Shown one piece after another: positions 25,729-35,002 of a stretch of 49,828 nt of DNA (position 1 is its first letter; the number at the start of each line of letters is the position of its first letter). Under the pieces are notes generated by a model. The model was not told where the DNA came from. It did not search any database and was given only the letters and a program-made list of their open reading frames with translations. This DNA is from Gemmatimonadaceae bacterium. Lineage in GTDB: Bacteria; Gemmatimonadota; Gemmatimonadetes; Gemmatimonadales; Gemmatimonadaceae. The stretch spans positions 1 to 49,828 of the forward strand of contig JACDDZ010000001.1 of the NCBI GenBank assembly GCA_013816695.1, given 5' to 3'. Position numbers and translations under genes: made by a program.

Positions 25729-27101
25729 TTGCGTCCGGGCAGGCGGTGATGAACTCGCAAGAGCGTGACGCCCCGGGGATCACGACGGGCAAGAAAAACT
25801 ACACCACCCGGAGCGAATCCCGCAATCACAGCTTCCTTTGGAGCCTGGACGCGGTCAATCAGCCGCCCGCCACCGTCCAGTACGTCGTAAACTGCTCCGC
25901 CAGCTGCCATGGTTGGCGAAATTGTTCGCACCCAAATATTTCCATCAGCGTCGGCACGAATCCCACCATTTGCAAAAACTGGTAAATAGTCTGGGAGCTC
26001 ATCGGGATTCACGTATGTAGCATCTGGGGTCGGCGGAAGCGGGCCATTTTGAGATGGCGGAGCATTTCCAGTGACAATCGTTACGCTCGATGGAACAACA
26101 GCGTCACCACCAGAGAGACGACTACGTAAAGCCTTGGTCGAGTCAATGAGGGCGACTTTGTCTGAGTGCTCAAGTTTTCGCCATCCAAAAGGAACGTTGG
26201 GACTGGACACAACGGAATTGTCAGCATCAACGAAATCAACGTGATAATCCCGTCCCCGCACGACGGCTATTCGTCCGTCAGGCAAAATCGCCCAGTCATC
26301 AACAGTTGGCGCAGGATTGATAACTGGATTTGGAACAGACGCGCTTGAACGTCGATCGTCGCCACCAACTGCTTTTGAAACAACAAGAATCCTGGGCGTG
26401 TATATTCGCACAAACGCAGCGGTGTCTACGCTTCGTGTTCGAAAATCAAAACGTACAATTGCCGCTGACTCTGGCGGAGAAACACCGAGACCACCTAGCC
26501 GAATTTGCTCGGATAGAGATATACTCGCAGTTCGATACAACAAACGACCCCGATTATCGAATCCTGGGTTCCCGGCAGCCCCGCCGACAAGACGTCCAAA
26601 ATCGGTAGGGCGCGGTGCAGCCATAATGCGCACGATGTTCCCCTGCGCATCTAACACCGCAACGGATAAATTTGAGCCGCTCAAGAAAAACGTTGAGTCG
26701 CCGGGCATAGCAAACATTCCAGTTGCTCTTGTCCCATAGATTCGTCGGGTGCTTAGGGACGTGTCCGCCACGACTTTTGTGATGCGAAACTGATCGTCGA
26801 GTAGTACGACTCGTCGCGCAACGACGTCGTTAATAAAAACTGATTGCGCCGACAACGCTCGAAGGACTGCGATCGAGGACACAACTCCTGGTTCGGATAC
26901 CGCTTCTGGTTTTTCTAACTGCCGAATCGGCACGGGAGTGGTTTGAGCGCTTGCTCTTGAATAGGAGCAGAGTGAACAAAGGAGCAACATCTGCCGAAGG
27001 CTCGGAACACTCCTTCTGCGCCGCGCAATCCGATACTTGCCAATGTGGAGCACGCGTAATTTACGCGATGACCATAGAGCCCTACTGACAGCTAAAAACA
27101 T
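25725..27101 (-). CDS. Exported six-bladed beta-propeller protein
   Basis: A 458-residue protein. The N-terminus has a long basic stretch (KYRIARRRRSVPSLRQ) followed by a signal-like hydrophobic core LLLCSLCSYSRASAQ. The rest shows beta-propeller rhythm: VFINDVVARRVVLLDDQFRI, GNIVRIMAAPRPTD, WAILPDGRIAVVRGRDYHVD and a final GVVFLARRDPRGVTLLRV. Such six-bladed propellers in this phylum are periplasmic or secreted and of unknown role. A longer frame opens at 27131, but the ATG at 27101 has AGGAG 10 nt upstream. It is followed with a 4-bp overlap by the GT51 gene and preceded by the DsbA-like gene on the same strand. A broken paralogue lies at 33711. Confidence 0.75.
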   Translation of the reverse strand: MFLAVSRALWSSRKLRVLHIGKYRIARRRRSVPSLRQMLLLCSLCSYSRASAQTTPVPIRQLEKPEAVSEPGVVSSIAVLRALSAQSVFINDVVARRVVLLDDQFRITKVVADTSLSTRRIYGTRATGMFAMPGDSTFFLSGSNLSVAVLDAQGNIVRIMAAPRPTDFGRLVGGAAGNPGFDNRGRLLYRTASISLSEQIRLGGLGVSPPESAAIVRFDFRTRSVDTAAFVRIYTPRILVVSKAVGGDDRRSSASVPNPVINPAPTVDDWAILPDGRIAVVRGRDYHVDFVDADNSVVSSPNVPFGWRKLEHSDKVALIDSTKALRSRLSGGDAVVPSSVTIVTGNAPPSQNGPLPPTPDATYVNPDELPDYLPVFANGGIRADADGNIWVRTISPTMAAGGAVYDVLDGGGRLIDRVQAPKEAVIAGFAPGGVVFLARRDPRGVTLLRVHHRLPGRK

Positions 27102-27184
27102 CTCATGACCGCTCCTGAATGTGATCCGCAATTCACTTGACGCGCGCTACTGAGTAGTAAGTGACAAGGTCCGCCCTGATCCCA

Positions 27185-27850
27185 CTAGTGAGCTCCCTTG
27201 TTTGCCTTAATTGCTTTTTCTACCAGAGCATCGAATTCTTCCGCTGAAGGAATGCCATAGACGCGCACGTTATCCAGGAGAAAAGTAGGGGTCACCTTAA
27301 CGTTCAGGCGTTTCCCGTCGGCTTCATCGCGGGACACAATCTTTGCTGGAAGGCTATCCTTAATGCACCGGATAAAATTTGCCGTGTCAGCAACCCCCGC
27401 AAGAGCTGCGAAGCGACCCCATGGGCGAGTTCCAATTGAGTCGACATTTGCGAATAGCAATTTGTTCGCGCTTCTGAACTGACCTTGAAGGGCCGCACAC
27501 TCAGCAGCGAACGCTGCTGGGCGTGCACTCTTATGGTAAGGAAGCGGAAAATTGCGATAGTAGACGCTTAGCTTGTTGGGGTACTTGTGAAGAATCGAAT
27601 CAATTTGCGACGACAACATACGGCATGCCGGGCATTCATAGTCCGAAAACACGACCAGACGCACGGGAGCGCTACCAGAAGTCATTGCTTGGCCACCTTG
27701 ATAGTCGCGCCAATTGTCGATCTCGGCCGACTCCAAACTTGATGGGGGGCTTGGAGGGAAGAATTCGCGTCGAATATACATCCCCGTTATCGCGAGAGCG
27801 CATACCACAAAAATCCAATTGACGATATCATTGCGATTGCTTGTGTTCAT
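27185..27850 (-). CDS. DsbA-like thiol oxidoreductase, membrane anchored
   Basis: A 221-residue protein with one N-terminal membrane anchor (IVNWIFVVCALAITGMYI) and a periplasmic thioredoxin-fold domain. The active site is CPAC in VVFSDYECPACRMLSSQI (about residue 78); the cis-proline loop is VKVTPTFLL (about 186). The helical insertion between them (FPLPYHKSARPAAFAAECAA) is that of DsbA/DsbG-type proteins (Thioredoxin_4 family). It should form or shuffle disulfides outside the cytoplasm. The gene immediately upstream on the same strand encodes an exported peptide with eight cysteines, the obvious candidate substrate (inference). Confidence 0.88.
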   Translation of the reverse strand: MNTSNRNDIVNWIFVVCALAITGMYIRREFFPPSPPSSLESAEIDNWRDYQGGQAMTSGSAPVRLVVFSDYECPACRMLSSQIDSILHKYPNKLSVYYRNFPLPYHKSARPAAFAAECAALQGQFRSANKLLFANVDSIGTRPWGRFAALAGVADTANFIRCIKDSLPAKIVSRDEADGKRLNVKVTPTFLLDNVRVYGIPSAEEFDALVEKAIKANKGAH

Positions 27851-27987
27851 GAAATGACTGGAGTAGGTAAGCTGAGGCTGGTTAACGCCGCTTCGGTCTG
27901 TAATGAACCCGCACTTTTAATTGCAGGCGAGTAATTTCTGAAAGTCATTGATCAGTTCGGTACTCACCACACAGAGAGCGCACGCAT

Positions 27988-28019
27988 GCGGGTGTCGCAA
28001 CGCTAGGATCGACACCCGC
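27988..28019 (-). terminator. Stem-loop between peptide gene and dsbA-like gene
   Basis: A perfect 10-bp inverted repeat (GCGGGTGTCG / CGACACCCGC) with a 12-nt loop, 24 bp after the peptide stop. It lacks a T-tract, so it may be a processing or attenuating hairpin that lowers expression of the downstream genes relative to the peptide. Confidence 0.55.
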
Positions 28020-28042
28020 AGGCGGGGATAGCAGTTCACGCG

Positions 28043-28285
28043 CTAACAGTTCCAGCTACAGCTGTATTGCGCCGTACAAACACCATTTGCATTGTAGTGT
28101 TCTGTGTACGAACAACCGGCAAACCTACATCCTGGGTCAGGCTCACCACAAACTTGAATGCATGGGGGCGGGTCAGACGGACAGCCGACTGCCGCCGCGG
28201 CCGCTTTCGCGGCGCTAGGGAGTAGCCCACCAAGTCCGCCGAACAACACCGTCGCTTTTGCAACTGCACCGATTGTACTCTTCAT
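28043..28285 (-). CDS. Small exported cysteine-rich peptide (8 Cys)
   Basis: An 80-residue product. Residues 1-33 form a leader: MKSTIGAVAK, then hydrophobic ATVLFGGLGGLLPSAAKA and an alanine run. It could be a Sec signal cut after AKA, or a GG-type leader (LFGGLGG). Residues 34-80 hold eight cysteines at 35, 42, 46, 53, 58, 70, 76 and 80, with prolines and a C-terminal SCSWNC, typical of a disulfide-stabilised mini-protein. No known bacteriocin or RiPP family is recognised. The frame extends to 28360, but the ATG at 28285 is preceded by GGAGGTGAG, one of the strongest ribosome-binding sites in the window. Neighbours are a DsbA-like enzyme and a propeller downstream and, divergently, a TonB-receptor-like protein. 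Confidence 0.82.
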   Translation of the reverse strand: MKSTIGAVAKATVLFGGLGGLLPSAAKAAAAAVGCPSDPPPCIQVCGEPDPGCRFAGCSYTEHYNANGVCTAQYSCSWNC

Positions 28286-28801
28286 CTCACCTCCAGTGGA
28301 TGATTCTCGCCGCACCTGACGCGAATCGCTGCCGCGAAAGACTGCGTCGAAGCTATGCACTAATAATTCACTCGGCCCTTAACGGCGGCAACAGGGAAAA
28401 AGTGACGATTCTATACCAAAAAGTGACGATTTTATATCAGTCCCTTTTTGCTAGAATTCCCGTAACCAGATAGCTGACAAGGAGATGCAGCCTTCTGTAC
28501 GGTTATTTCCATTGTCGAGGCAAACCATTACGGTGGGCTAAAGACCAGCTACGTACTTCGTAAGCTTTTCGATTCGCCCACTCGCCCAAAACTCGTTTGG
28601 TAGGAATCGCAAGCATACGGAAGGGTCCATTCAATTTAAATAACTGACGATTCATGTCGTGTTTGAACGCTGGTGTATTGAGACTGGCGCAGACGGATGG
28701 TTCGTACCTACTCTTATTCCGCAACGTGTTTAACTCCGTTGAATTAGCCCCTGCAGCTGTAGCCGTGAATACAGCTTCGCGCTCATTTAAAATTTTGAAA
28801 T
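28286..28801. other. Divergent regulatory region of the peptide cluster
   Basis: 516 bp between the divergent peptide and TonB-receptor-like genes. It carries a tandem pair of the 21-bp motif (28397-28438). No gene here is convincing. Confidence 0.6.
28397..28438 (-). promoter_or_regulatory. Tandem pair of the 21-bp motif
   Basis: Two adjacent copies (28397-28417 and 28418-28438) with an exact 21-bp period, each AAAAAGTGACGATTYTATA plus two bases, differing at three positions. A 21-bp period puts both on the same DNA face, as for dimeric regulators such as LytTR proteins. It lies 112-153 bp upstream of the peptide start codon and 364 bp or more from the TonB-like gene start. Confidence 0.7.
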
Positions 28802-31800
28802 ATGGATGTCTGGATGAAACACCTCGTGTTTGCCTGTGCGACCGCCTTTATGGTAGCGAACCCGAAGGCAGCCTTTTCACAATCGATGGACATAATTCGG
28901 GGACGAGTTGTTTCGATCGATAATGAGCCGCTCTCGGGCGTAACTGTGAAAGCCACATCATCCCGAGGTGACCACAGTCGAATGAGCCGTACCGAATCAG
29001 ATGGACGGTACACCATAACCTTCCCGACGGGCGACGGTCATTACTTCCTGTCATTCTCGGCTGTTGGGTTTTCGCCCCGGCAAATAGAAGTTCGCCGGTT
29101 GGCCGATGAAGAGATCCTAGTTGCTAATGCAACGCTGCAGCCGGCCGCAGCAGTCCTCGATAGCGTTTCCATTATCGGTGGGCGTGTTCGAGTCCCCCGC
29201 GGTGAAGCACAACTTGACATGAGCGGTACGGAACAATCGGCAGTGATTAGCGCGGCTTCAGAGCAGGATATTGCTAGCGTTATCGGGCTCGCTGGTTCTA
29301 TTCCGGGGGCGACCACAGCATTCGGGTTGGACGGCGATCCTTCTGGCTTTTCTGTCCTAGGTCTGCCGATTGACCAAAATGCCATAACGCTCAACGGCGT
29401 GGGATTTATTGGAGAAACTCTTCCTAGAGACGCGAGCATAACGGCGACGTTGGCGACGAATCCGTACGATGTGACTAAAGGGGGCTTTAGCGGTGCACAG
29501 CTAAACTTGCAACGCACACCGGGTTCTAATTTCAGTCGCCGGAGCACATCGCTCATAGCAGAGCCTTCGTTTCTTCAGCGCAACGCCACACCTGGTTACC
29601 CGTCTGCTCAGAAATACTCTGGCTTGTCGTTCGGCGGGATCCTTAGTGGTCCAATTGCTTTCGACAAGGTGTTTTACAATTTATCAGTTGAACTCGGAAC
29701 GCAGGCTAGCCGTTTAGCAACGCTTCTACACGCATCTCACGCCGACCTTGTCGCAGCAGGCATTGAGCCGGATTCAGTTGAAGGACTGTTCACACTGTTG
29801 CGGGACAAGGGAATCCCGTTGCAGTCTGCCGTCGATCCGGGACCAGACCGCACGATCCGCGCGATGCGCATTTTTGGAACGCTTGACTTTGCGCCGGCAA
29901 ATGCAGGGGTCGGGCAAATTATTAATCTTAATTTTTTCGGCTCGTCAAGGATGCTCGATCCTGTCGGGCAATCACTCGTTGAACTCCCTGCCCACAATGG
30001 CAAGCGGATCGACCAGGAGGTTGGCGCGCAGGTTACCCACAGCGGGTATCTAAAGAATCTTATTCTGAGCGAGACCACCCTTGATGTTGCGGCAAAAACA
30101 AACACGTCCCACCCCTATTTCAGGCTTCCCAGCGCCAACGTTCTGGTAACATCGCGTTTTGCTGACGGCACTGGTGCAACCCGTGCATTGGAGTTCGGTG
30201 GAAGCCCTTCACTCGGGGCCGAATCTAATACATTCGCGTCTGGAGCGAGAAATCAACTCTCTTGGTTCAGCAATGACAATTCACATCGAATTAAACTATT
30301 CACTGAGGTTCGAGAGACAGCGAATATTTATGACGCGGCTCGGAATGTCTTCGGTACGTTCCGGTATGAGTCCCTCGGTGACGTACTGTCAGACCGTCCT
30401 TCGTCGTTTTCAAGGACTCTCATTGCTCACCCAAACAGAATAGCGGAATCGACTTTCGCCGTCGCTTTAGGAGATGCTTATAAGAAGTCTACCAATCTCC
30501 AAATACAATACGGTGTCCGTCTTGACGCGAACACGCCTGGAAACAGTCCGGCGTTTAACGAGGATGTCTACAATGCCTTTGGGTTGCGGACGGATAATGT
30601 CCCGCACAGGCTGTATTTGAGCCCCCGCGTTGGATTCGCATGGACGTACGGCGCTACGAAGGCAGGTGAGGCCTCGATTCGTGGCGGGGCTGGGATTTTC
30701 CAGAACGTTTCTATGTCGTCCTTGCTTAGTCGGGCAGTAGACAATACGGGTCTTAGCGATGCTGAGGCGCATCTATTCTGCGTAGGTGGAAGCGTCCCAC
30801 ATCCGGATTGGAATGATTTCCTGGCGAATCCAAGCATAATTCCCGAGCGCTGTGCCAACGAGACTCAATCCAGCCCGTTTAGCAATACAGCGCCGAACGT
30901 GGCAATCATTGGCGGGCGATTTTCAGCTCCTCGCAGCGCCCGCGCAAACCTTCAATGGAATGCCCGCGTTTTTTCGAATCAATACTCGGTTATTGTGGAC
31001 GCCACCTACTCGCGCAATATGAATCAAACGAGTTCGGTGGATCTGAACTTCGACCCGCGATTACGGTTTACGCTTTCAAATGAGGCTGGTCGACCAGTGT
31101 TCGTTGACCCAACAAGCATTGTTCAAGAGACGGGAGCCTTGTCTCCGCGCGCCAGCCGGCTCTTTCCGCAGTTTAACCAAGTCCTGCAGTACGGTTCGGA
31201 TTTAGTCAGCGAAAGTCGTCAGGTTCGATTGACGGTTCGTCCGGTGCGGTCTTCGGACACGTTTAGGTGGTTAGGTAGCTATGTCTACTCGAACAACCGT
31301 GAACAGTTTACCGGCTTCACAAGTTCCGCCACAAATCCGCTAGAGGTGGAATGGTCTCCGAGCAATTTCGATTCTCGCCATCAATTCACGGTGAATTTGG
31401 AGGGGAATTTCTCAAGTGTAGTTCGATTCGACACATTTATTCGATTGGCGAGTGGGCTCGGTTTCACGCCGATTGTTGGAAGTGACATCAACGGTGATGG
31501 TATTCTCAATGACCGTGCATTCATTTTTAACCCGCAGCTGTCACCGAATACACCTTCCTCAAGGGCAATGCAGGAGTTGCTGAATGGATCGAGAAGCTTC
31601 GTTCGAACCTGCCTAATCAAACAATTAGGAGCTGTAGCTTCGCGCAATAGCTGCAGGACACCCTGGACTTCCACGGCTAACCTAGTTGTTACTGTTAACC
31701 CCAAGAAAATCGGATTATCGCAAAGAGTAGGTGTTTCGTTTGTCGTGAATAACCCGATGTCAGCTTTAGATTATGCCCTGCACGGGTCACAGCGACTGCG

Positions 31801-32524
31801 AGGGTGGGGACAACCCTTCATGCCAGATCAAACACTTTTATTCGTGCGAGGGTTCGACGCAAATGAGAAACAGTACAACTACGACCTCAATTCGCGATTC
31901 GGAGCGGCAAATCCCCGATTTGCGGCGGGCCAGCCTTTATCGGTGGCGGCATCTTTACGTTTCGATTTTGGGGCGTCGCGCGAACAGCAAGCTGTTATAC
32001 AGCAGCTGGAAAAGGGTCGACGATTTGAAGGGCCGCGCCTTACTCAAAGCATGTTGCGCGCAATGTACGGTTCAGGAGGCGTGATAAATCCAATAGCTCA
32101 ATTGTTAAACGATGCGGAACTTTTGGAATTAACTCGAGAGCAGGCCGACTCCTTGGCCGTGATGAACGTCAATTACTCAGCTTCGCAGGATTCTATTTGG
32201 ACGCAGACAACCCAATACCTAGCTGATCTTCCTGTTCGCTTTAACGCCGGTTTGGCATACAAAGAGTACAAAAGAGCCCGCGAGGCGACTGTTGATCTTC
32301 TCATCGCAATTGTTCCGAGCGTTGACGCTCTGCTTACAAGCACACAGAAGGAAACAATGTCCCGTTCAACCTCAATGTTTCTTGACCGTAAATATCTCAT
32401 GGACGTACGTGATGGAGGCAAAGGAGACAGCGGAGCTGGCATATTTTCGAGAGGCGGAACTGGACTTGGTGGCACGGGTTCGACCGTAATCACTCGCATT
32501 GATATCATAAATAGGTTTCGCTAA
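28802..32524 (+). CDS. TonB-receptor-like outer-membrane protein with carboxypeptidase-regulatory-like domain
   Basis: A 1,240-residue protein. A signal peptide (MKHLVFACATAFMVANPKAAFSQ) is followed by a carboxypeptidase-regulatory-like beta domain (about 30-110, IIRGRVVSIDNEPLSGVTVK, DGRYTITFPTGDG). A plug-like region (about 120-230, VIGLAGSIPGATTAF, GFSVLGLPIDQNAITLNGVG) comes next, then a long beta-barrel. The motif SDINGDGILNDRAFIFNP and the C-terminal helical tail match the core protein at 44820. It should lie in the outer membrane; the ligand is unknown. No TonB box is evident. ATG at 28802 has no good ribosome-binding site; MKHL at 28814 is an alternative. Its stop overlaps the next gene by one base (TAATG). 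Confidence 0.88.
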   Translation: MDVWMKHLVFACATAFMVANPKAAFSQSMDIIRGRVVSIDNEPLSGVTVKATSSRGDHSRMSRTESDGRYTITFPTGDGHYFLSFSAVGFSPRQIEVRRLADEEILVANATLQPAAAVLDSVSIIGGRVRVPRGEAQLDMSGTEQSAVISAASEQDIASVIGLAGSIPGATTAFGLDGDPSGFSVLGLPIDQNAITLNGVGFIGETLPRDASITATLATNPYDVTKGGFSGAQLNLQRTPGSNFSRRSTSLIAEPSFLQRNATPGYPSAQKYSGLSFGGILSGPIAFDKVFYNLSVELGTQASRLATLLHASHADLVAAGIEPDSVEGLFTLLRDKGIPLQSAVDPGPDRTIRAMRIFGTLDFAPANAGVGQIINLNFFGSSRMLDPVGQSLVELPAHNGKRIDQEVGAQVTHSGYLKNLILSETTLDVAAKTNTSHPYFRLPSANVLVTSRFADGTGATRALEFGGSPSLGAESNTFASGARNQLSWFSNDNSHRIKLFTEVRETANIYDAARNVFGTFRYESLGDVLSDRPSSFSRTLIAHPNRIAESTFAVALGDAYKKSTNLQIQYGVRLDANTPGNSPAFNEDVYNAFGLRTDNVPHRLYLSPRVGFAWTYGATKAGEASIRGGAGIFQNVSMSSLLSRAVDNTGLSDAEAHLFCVGGSVPHPDWNDFLANPSIIPERCANETQSSPFSNTAPNVAIIGGRFSAPRSARANLQWNARVFSNQYSVIVDATYSRNMNQTSSVDLNFDPRLRFTLSNEAGRPVFVDPTSIVQETGALSPRASRLFPQFNQVLQYGSDLVSESRQVRLTVRPVRSSDTFRWLGSYVYSNNREQFTGFTSSATNPLEVEWSPSNFDSRHQFTVNLEGNFSSVVRFDTFIRLASGLGFTPIVGSDINGDGILNDRAFIFNPQLSPNTPSSRAMQELLNGSRSFVRTCLIKQLGAVASRNSCRTPWTSTANLVVTVNPKKIGLSQRVGVSFVVNNPMSALDYALHGSQRLRGWGQPFMPDQTLLFVRGFDANEKQYNYDLNSRFGAANPRFAAGQPLSVAASLRFDFGASREQQAVIQQLEKGRRFEGPRLTQSMLRAMYGSGGVINPIAQLLNDAELLELTREQADSLAVMNVNYSASQDSIWTQTTQYLADLPVRFNAGLAYKEYKRAREATVDLLIAIVPSVDALLTSTQKETMSRSTSMFLDRKYLMDVRDGGKGDSGAGIFSRGGTGLGGTGSTVITRIDIINRFR

Positions 32525-33045
32525 TGACCTTCTGCGAAATGACATTCTATTCAAACATTTGCTCGTCTCCTAAATTCGATTGCCCCGACCGCATCGATTC
32601 TCTCGAGCTGCTGGAGCCCGGCACAGCGTCGCGAGTCCGTAACATTATCTCGGCTGCGCGAGCTGAAAACATTTATCTTGCGGTCTTCGAGACTTATCGG
32701 AGTAAAGAGCGTCAGATGCTATTGTTTGAGAAAGGTGCTACGCAGTTGAGGAATGTTGGCACTCACCATTTCGGCGTTGCTTGTGATCTCGTCCGTGTGG
32801 AGCACAATGCTCCCGTATGGGATGGCGACTATGCCTTTCTTGGTCGTCTCGCACGCGTTTATGGTTTGATATGGGGTGGGGACTGGGGACAACCGAACGT
32901 CCCAAACGGCTTTGTTGATAGTTTTCATTTACAACGGTGCGCCGTGAGTCGACAGACAGCACTCTTCGAAAAACAATGGTACCCTGATACTGATTACGAT
33001 CCGTATGAGGACCTTGTCAAAGACCCGATTACCACGTCTCGGTAA
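32524..33045 (+). CDS. M15-family peptidase (D-Ala-D-Ala/L-Ala-D-Glu type)
   Basis: A 173-residue protein with the M15 zinc-site order: FETYRSKERQMLLFEKGATQ, then THHFGVACDLV (His and Asp ligands), GLIWGGDWG and the third ligand in FVDSFHLQ. Close relatives are VanY-like and phage endolysin-type peptidases that cut peptidoglycan stems. There is no signal peptide, so it acts in the cytoplasm or leaves by an unknown route. The ATG overlaps the TonB-receptor-like stop by one base, so expression is coupled to that gene. Together with the GT51 enzyme it suggests that envelope remodelling accompanies the cluster. Confidence 0.87.
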   Translation: MTFCEMTFYSNICSSPKFDCPDRIDSLELLEPGTASRVRNIISAARAENIYLAVFETYRSKERQMLLFEKGATQLRNVGTHHFGVACDLVRVEHNAPVWDGDYAFLGRLARVYGLIWGGDWGQPNVPNGFVDSFHLQRCAVSRQTALFEKQWYPDTDYDPYEDLVKDPITTSR

Positions 33046-33049
33046 TTCT

Positions 33050-33610
33050 GTGTTTCGTGAGTCCGCCTTTACGAGTCCTCGAGTAGACTGCCCTCATCCT
33101 GAGTATTGGAGCGCGAGCGATGACCAAAGCACTGAAGTTGAGGTAACCGCCCTTATCGCCGCCATGGTCGTGGCGCTACAGCCGGAATTCGTAGTTGAGA
33201 CTGGGGCTTGCATCGGCAACACCAGTGAGGCAATCGGCAAAGCGTTGCGTGCTAACCGTCACGGGCAATTAGTTGCGCTTGAGACCGAAACTCAACACGT
33301 GCAAACCGCCCGTCAGCGATGCATGAATCTTCCCGTTTCAATACTCCGCATGTCGAGTATGGACTACACGCCGGATCGGCCAATCGATTTTGCATTCTTC
33401 GATAGTTTGGTTCGCCTGCGCGCAGAGGAGTTTGAGAGGTATCTGCCTTGGATGCATGAACGCACAATTGTTTCGTTTCATGATACTGCGCCGCATCATC
33501 CGTTGAGAGGCCTTCTGGAACCATTGGCAGAAAGGAATCTCTTGTTGTCGCCGCTCTACCTGCCTACCCCAAGAGGAGTAATGTTTGCACGGGTTGGAAT
33601 CAAACCGTAG
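33050..33610 (+). CDS. Class I SAM-dependent methyltransferase
   Basis: About 186 residues. Motif I is FVVETGACIGNTSEAIGKAL, followed by the acidic strand LVALETETQHVQTARQRCM, then IDFAFFDSLVRLRAEEFERY, the motif IV-like region, and IVSFHDTAPHHPL. It resembles methyltransferase_24-type small-molecule or sugar O-methyltransferases, but the substrate is open. An ATG at 33005 would overlap the peptidase gene by 41 bp; I prefer GTG at 33050, five bases after its stop, because conserved-looking sequence begins soon after. It ends the three-gene unit that starts with the TonB-receptor-like gene. Confidence 0.8.
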   Translation: MFRESAFTSPRVDCPHPEYWSASDDQSTEVEVTALIAAMVVALQPEFVVETGACIGNTSEAIGKALRANRHGQLVALETETQHVQTARQRCMNLPVSILRMSSMDYTPDRPIDFAFFDSLVRLRAEEFERYLPWMHERTIVSFHDTAPHHPLRGLLEPLAERNLLLSPLYLPTPRGVMFARVGIKP

Positions 33611-33710
33611 CTATTAGTCCTCGCTGCGATCTAGACGAAGTCAAAAGGCTCGGAAATTTCGTTCGCGTCGGGCTTAAGAGCGCTCGTCGCGAGCAATAAT
33701 CGGGGATCCG

Positions 33711-34335
33711 GTGGTTGCTTCATTGGCTTCCATTGACGATGCCGGCAGGAGGGGAAAAACCCTTGTAACTGTCAATGCGTTAGCCAATCGCCGGAAGGGA
33801 TCGGACTTTAGAATGATTCCATCATTCTATTGGCGTGAACCCGCATGGAGCGTCTCGCGGGATGGGTTGATTGCCTATTTGGTTCCCGACACCTTGTTTA
33901 GAGTTGAGTTGTACGCTGAGAATGGAGCTCCGACAACACTAGTTACCGGCCGTGTGCAAAATCAGGATACCTCGATTACGGAAGCAGACATTCAGGTCCC
34001 AAATCCGCAATGAATTTCGATTAGTCGTACAGACATCAGACAATCAGATGATCGACGAGTGTGATAGCGTTGCGTTGTCTCGCACGGACAGCGCACCCTC
34101 TGTTAATTGTCTAACTCTCAAATACCTAAAGAGTGTGGGCGCTCGATCGCCGCGCGTATTGCCCCAAGTAAATGCTATAGTCTCACTTTCAGCAGAGCGT
34201 CTCTGGCTTCGCATAACGGCCCTTACAGCCGACTCAACTAAGTGGGTCGTTTTTAACAGTGACGGGGCTTTGATTGGGTATGCCTTACTTTCGCACACGC
34301 AGTGGCCGGTCGCATTTGGAACCGACGAGTGGTAA
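33711..34335 (+). pseudogene. Broken six-bladed beta-propeller gene
   Basis: Two overlapping frames together resemble the propeller at 25725. Frame one (33711-34013) gives EPAWSVSRDGLIAYLVPDTL followed by FRVELYAENG, a propeller blade. Frame two (from about 34015 to 34335) gives SVGARSPRVLPQVNAIVSLS, then WLRITALTADSTKWVVFNSD and PVAFGTDEW, the next blades. The frameshift is near 33990-34020, and both the signal peptide and the last strand are missing. It is not expected to make a working protein. Confidence 0.62.
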
Positions 34336-34537
34336 TTTCTGATTCTTTTAAATAGACGCGTTAGCCTAGCGTGGTATGATGAGAACTGAGATCTTCATAA
34401 TGGTGCGGTACGAATTGCAGCCCAGAGCGCTGACTTCGTGATGTTAGAAGTTCAACCGGCTGGGCGTGCACTTCATTTACATACCCCTGGCGGTTAGTGG
34501 GGTTGTGAGTCTGAGAGTCGAACCTTAAGCAGACTCA

Positions 34538-34729
34538 TTATCCGTTACTTGGGGTCCAAGTCTCGATGACCTTGCGAATCTCAGCGGCGATAGAGGCTGG
34601 GTTGCGCAACACGTCTGTCTCCCAGAACCGGAGGACTATAAAGCCTAGAGCTTCGAGTTTCTTTCTCACTATTTGATCACGGTCGAAGTTCTTAGACAAT
34701 TTTTCACGCCACCAAGAGGTAAATCGCGA
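34538..34729 (-). pseudogene. C-terminal fragment of a Vsr/DUF559-like endonuclease
   Basis: The last 60 residues (WWREKLSKNFDRDQIVRKKL, then EALGFIVLRFWETDVLRNPA) match the C-terminal part of very-short-patch-repair-type nucleases. The catalytic N-terminal part is absent; upstream DNA in another frame encodes a different protein fragment. Confidence 0.65.
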
Positions 34730-34961
34730 TGGAAATCCATGCGGCTTGGGGACCGAACAGTACCGAGATCGGCCCCAGGACAATGTACCCTTTGTAATGA
34801 AAAGGTTTAACGTCGAAGTACTTCGAGAGTTTCTCGGTAACCCCTAAATACCAACCTCCTTTACTACTGATTCCATGAATAAGAACTACACGGGGACGAG
34901 GTTGTGGCTTCGACAATCGGGTTTTGACCTGCATTGAGGGATGGCCAGCCAGGTACTCCAA
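34730..34961 (-). pseudogene. N-terminal fragment of an alpha/beta-hydrolase-like protein
   Basis: The frame gives PRPRVVLIHGISSKGGWYLG, then VTEKLSKYFDVKPFHYKGYI, the first strand and oxyanion HG motif of a serine esterase-like fold. The remaining two thirds with the catalytic serine are missing; the DNA passes directly into the Vsr-like fragment. Confidence 0.6.
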
Positions 34962-35002
34962 GGCCCCTATTACTCATGCCAGTCGCCGGATTCGCCAGAT
35001 CA

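Noticed and set aside
28503..28724. Minus-strand 73-residue frame in the divergent regulatory region
   Set aside because: No domain, no leader, no ribosome-binding site; the region is better explained as regulatory.
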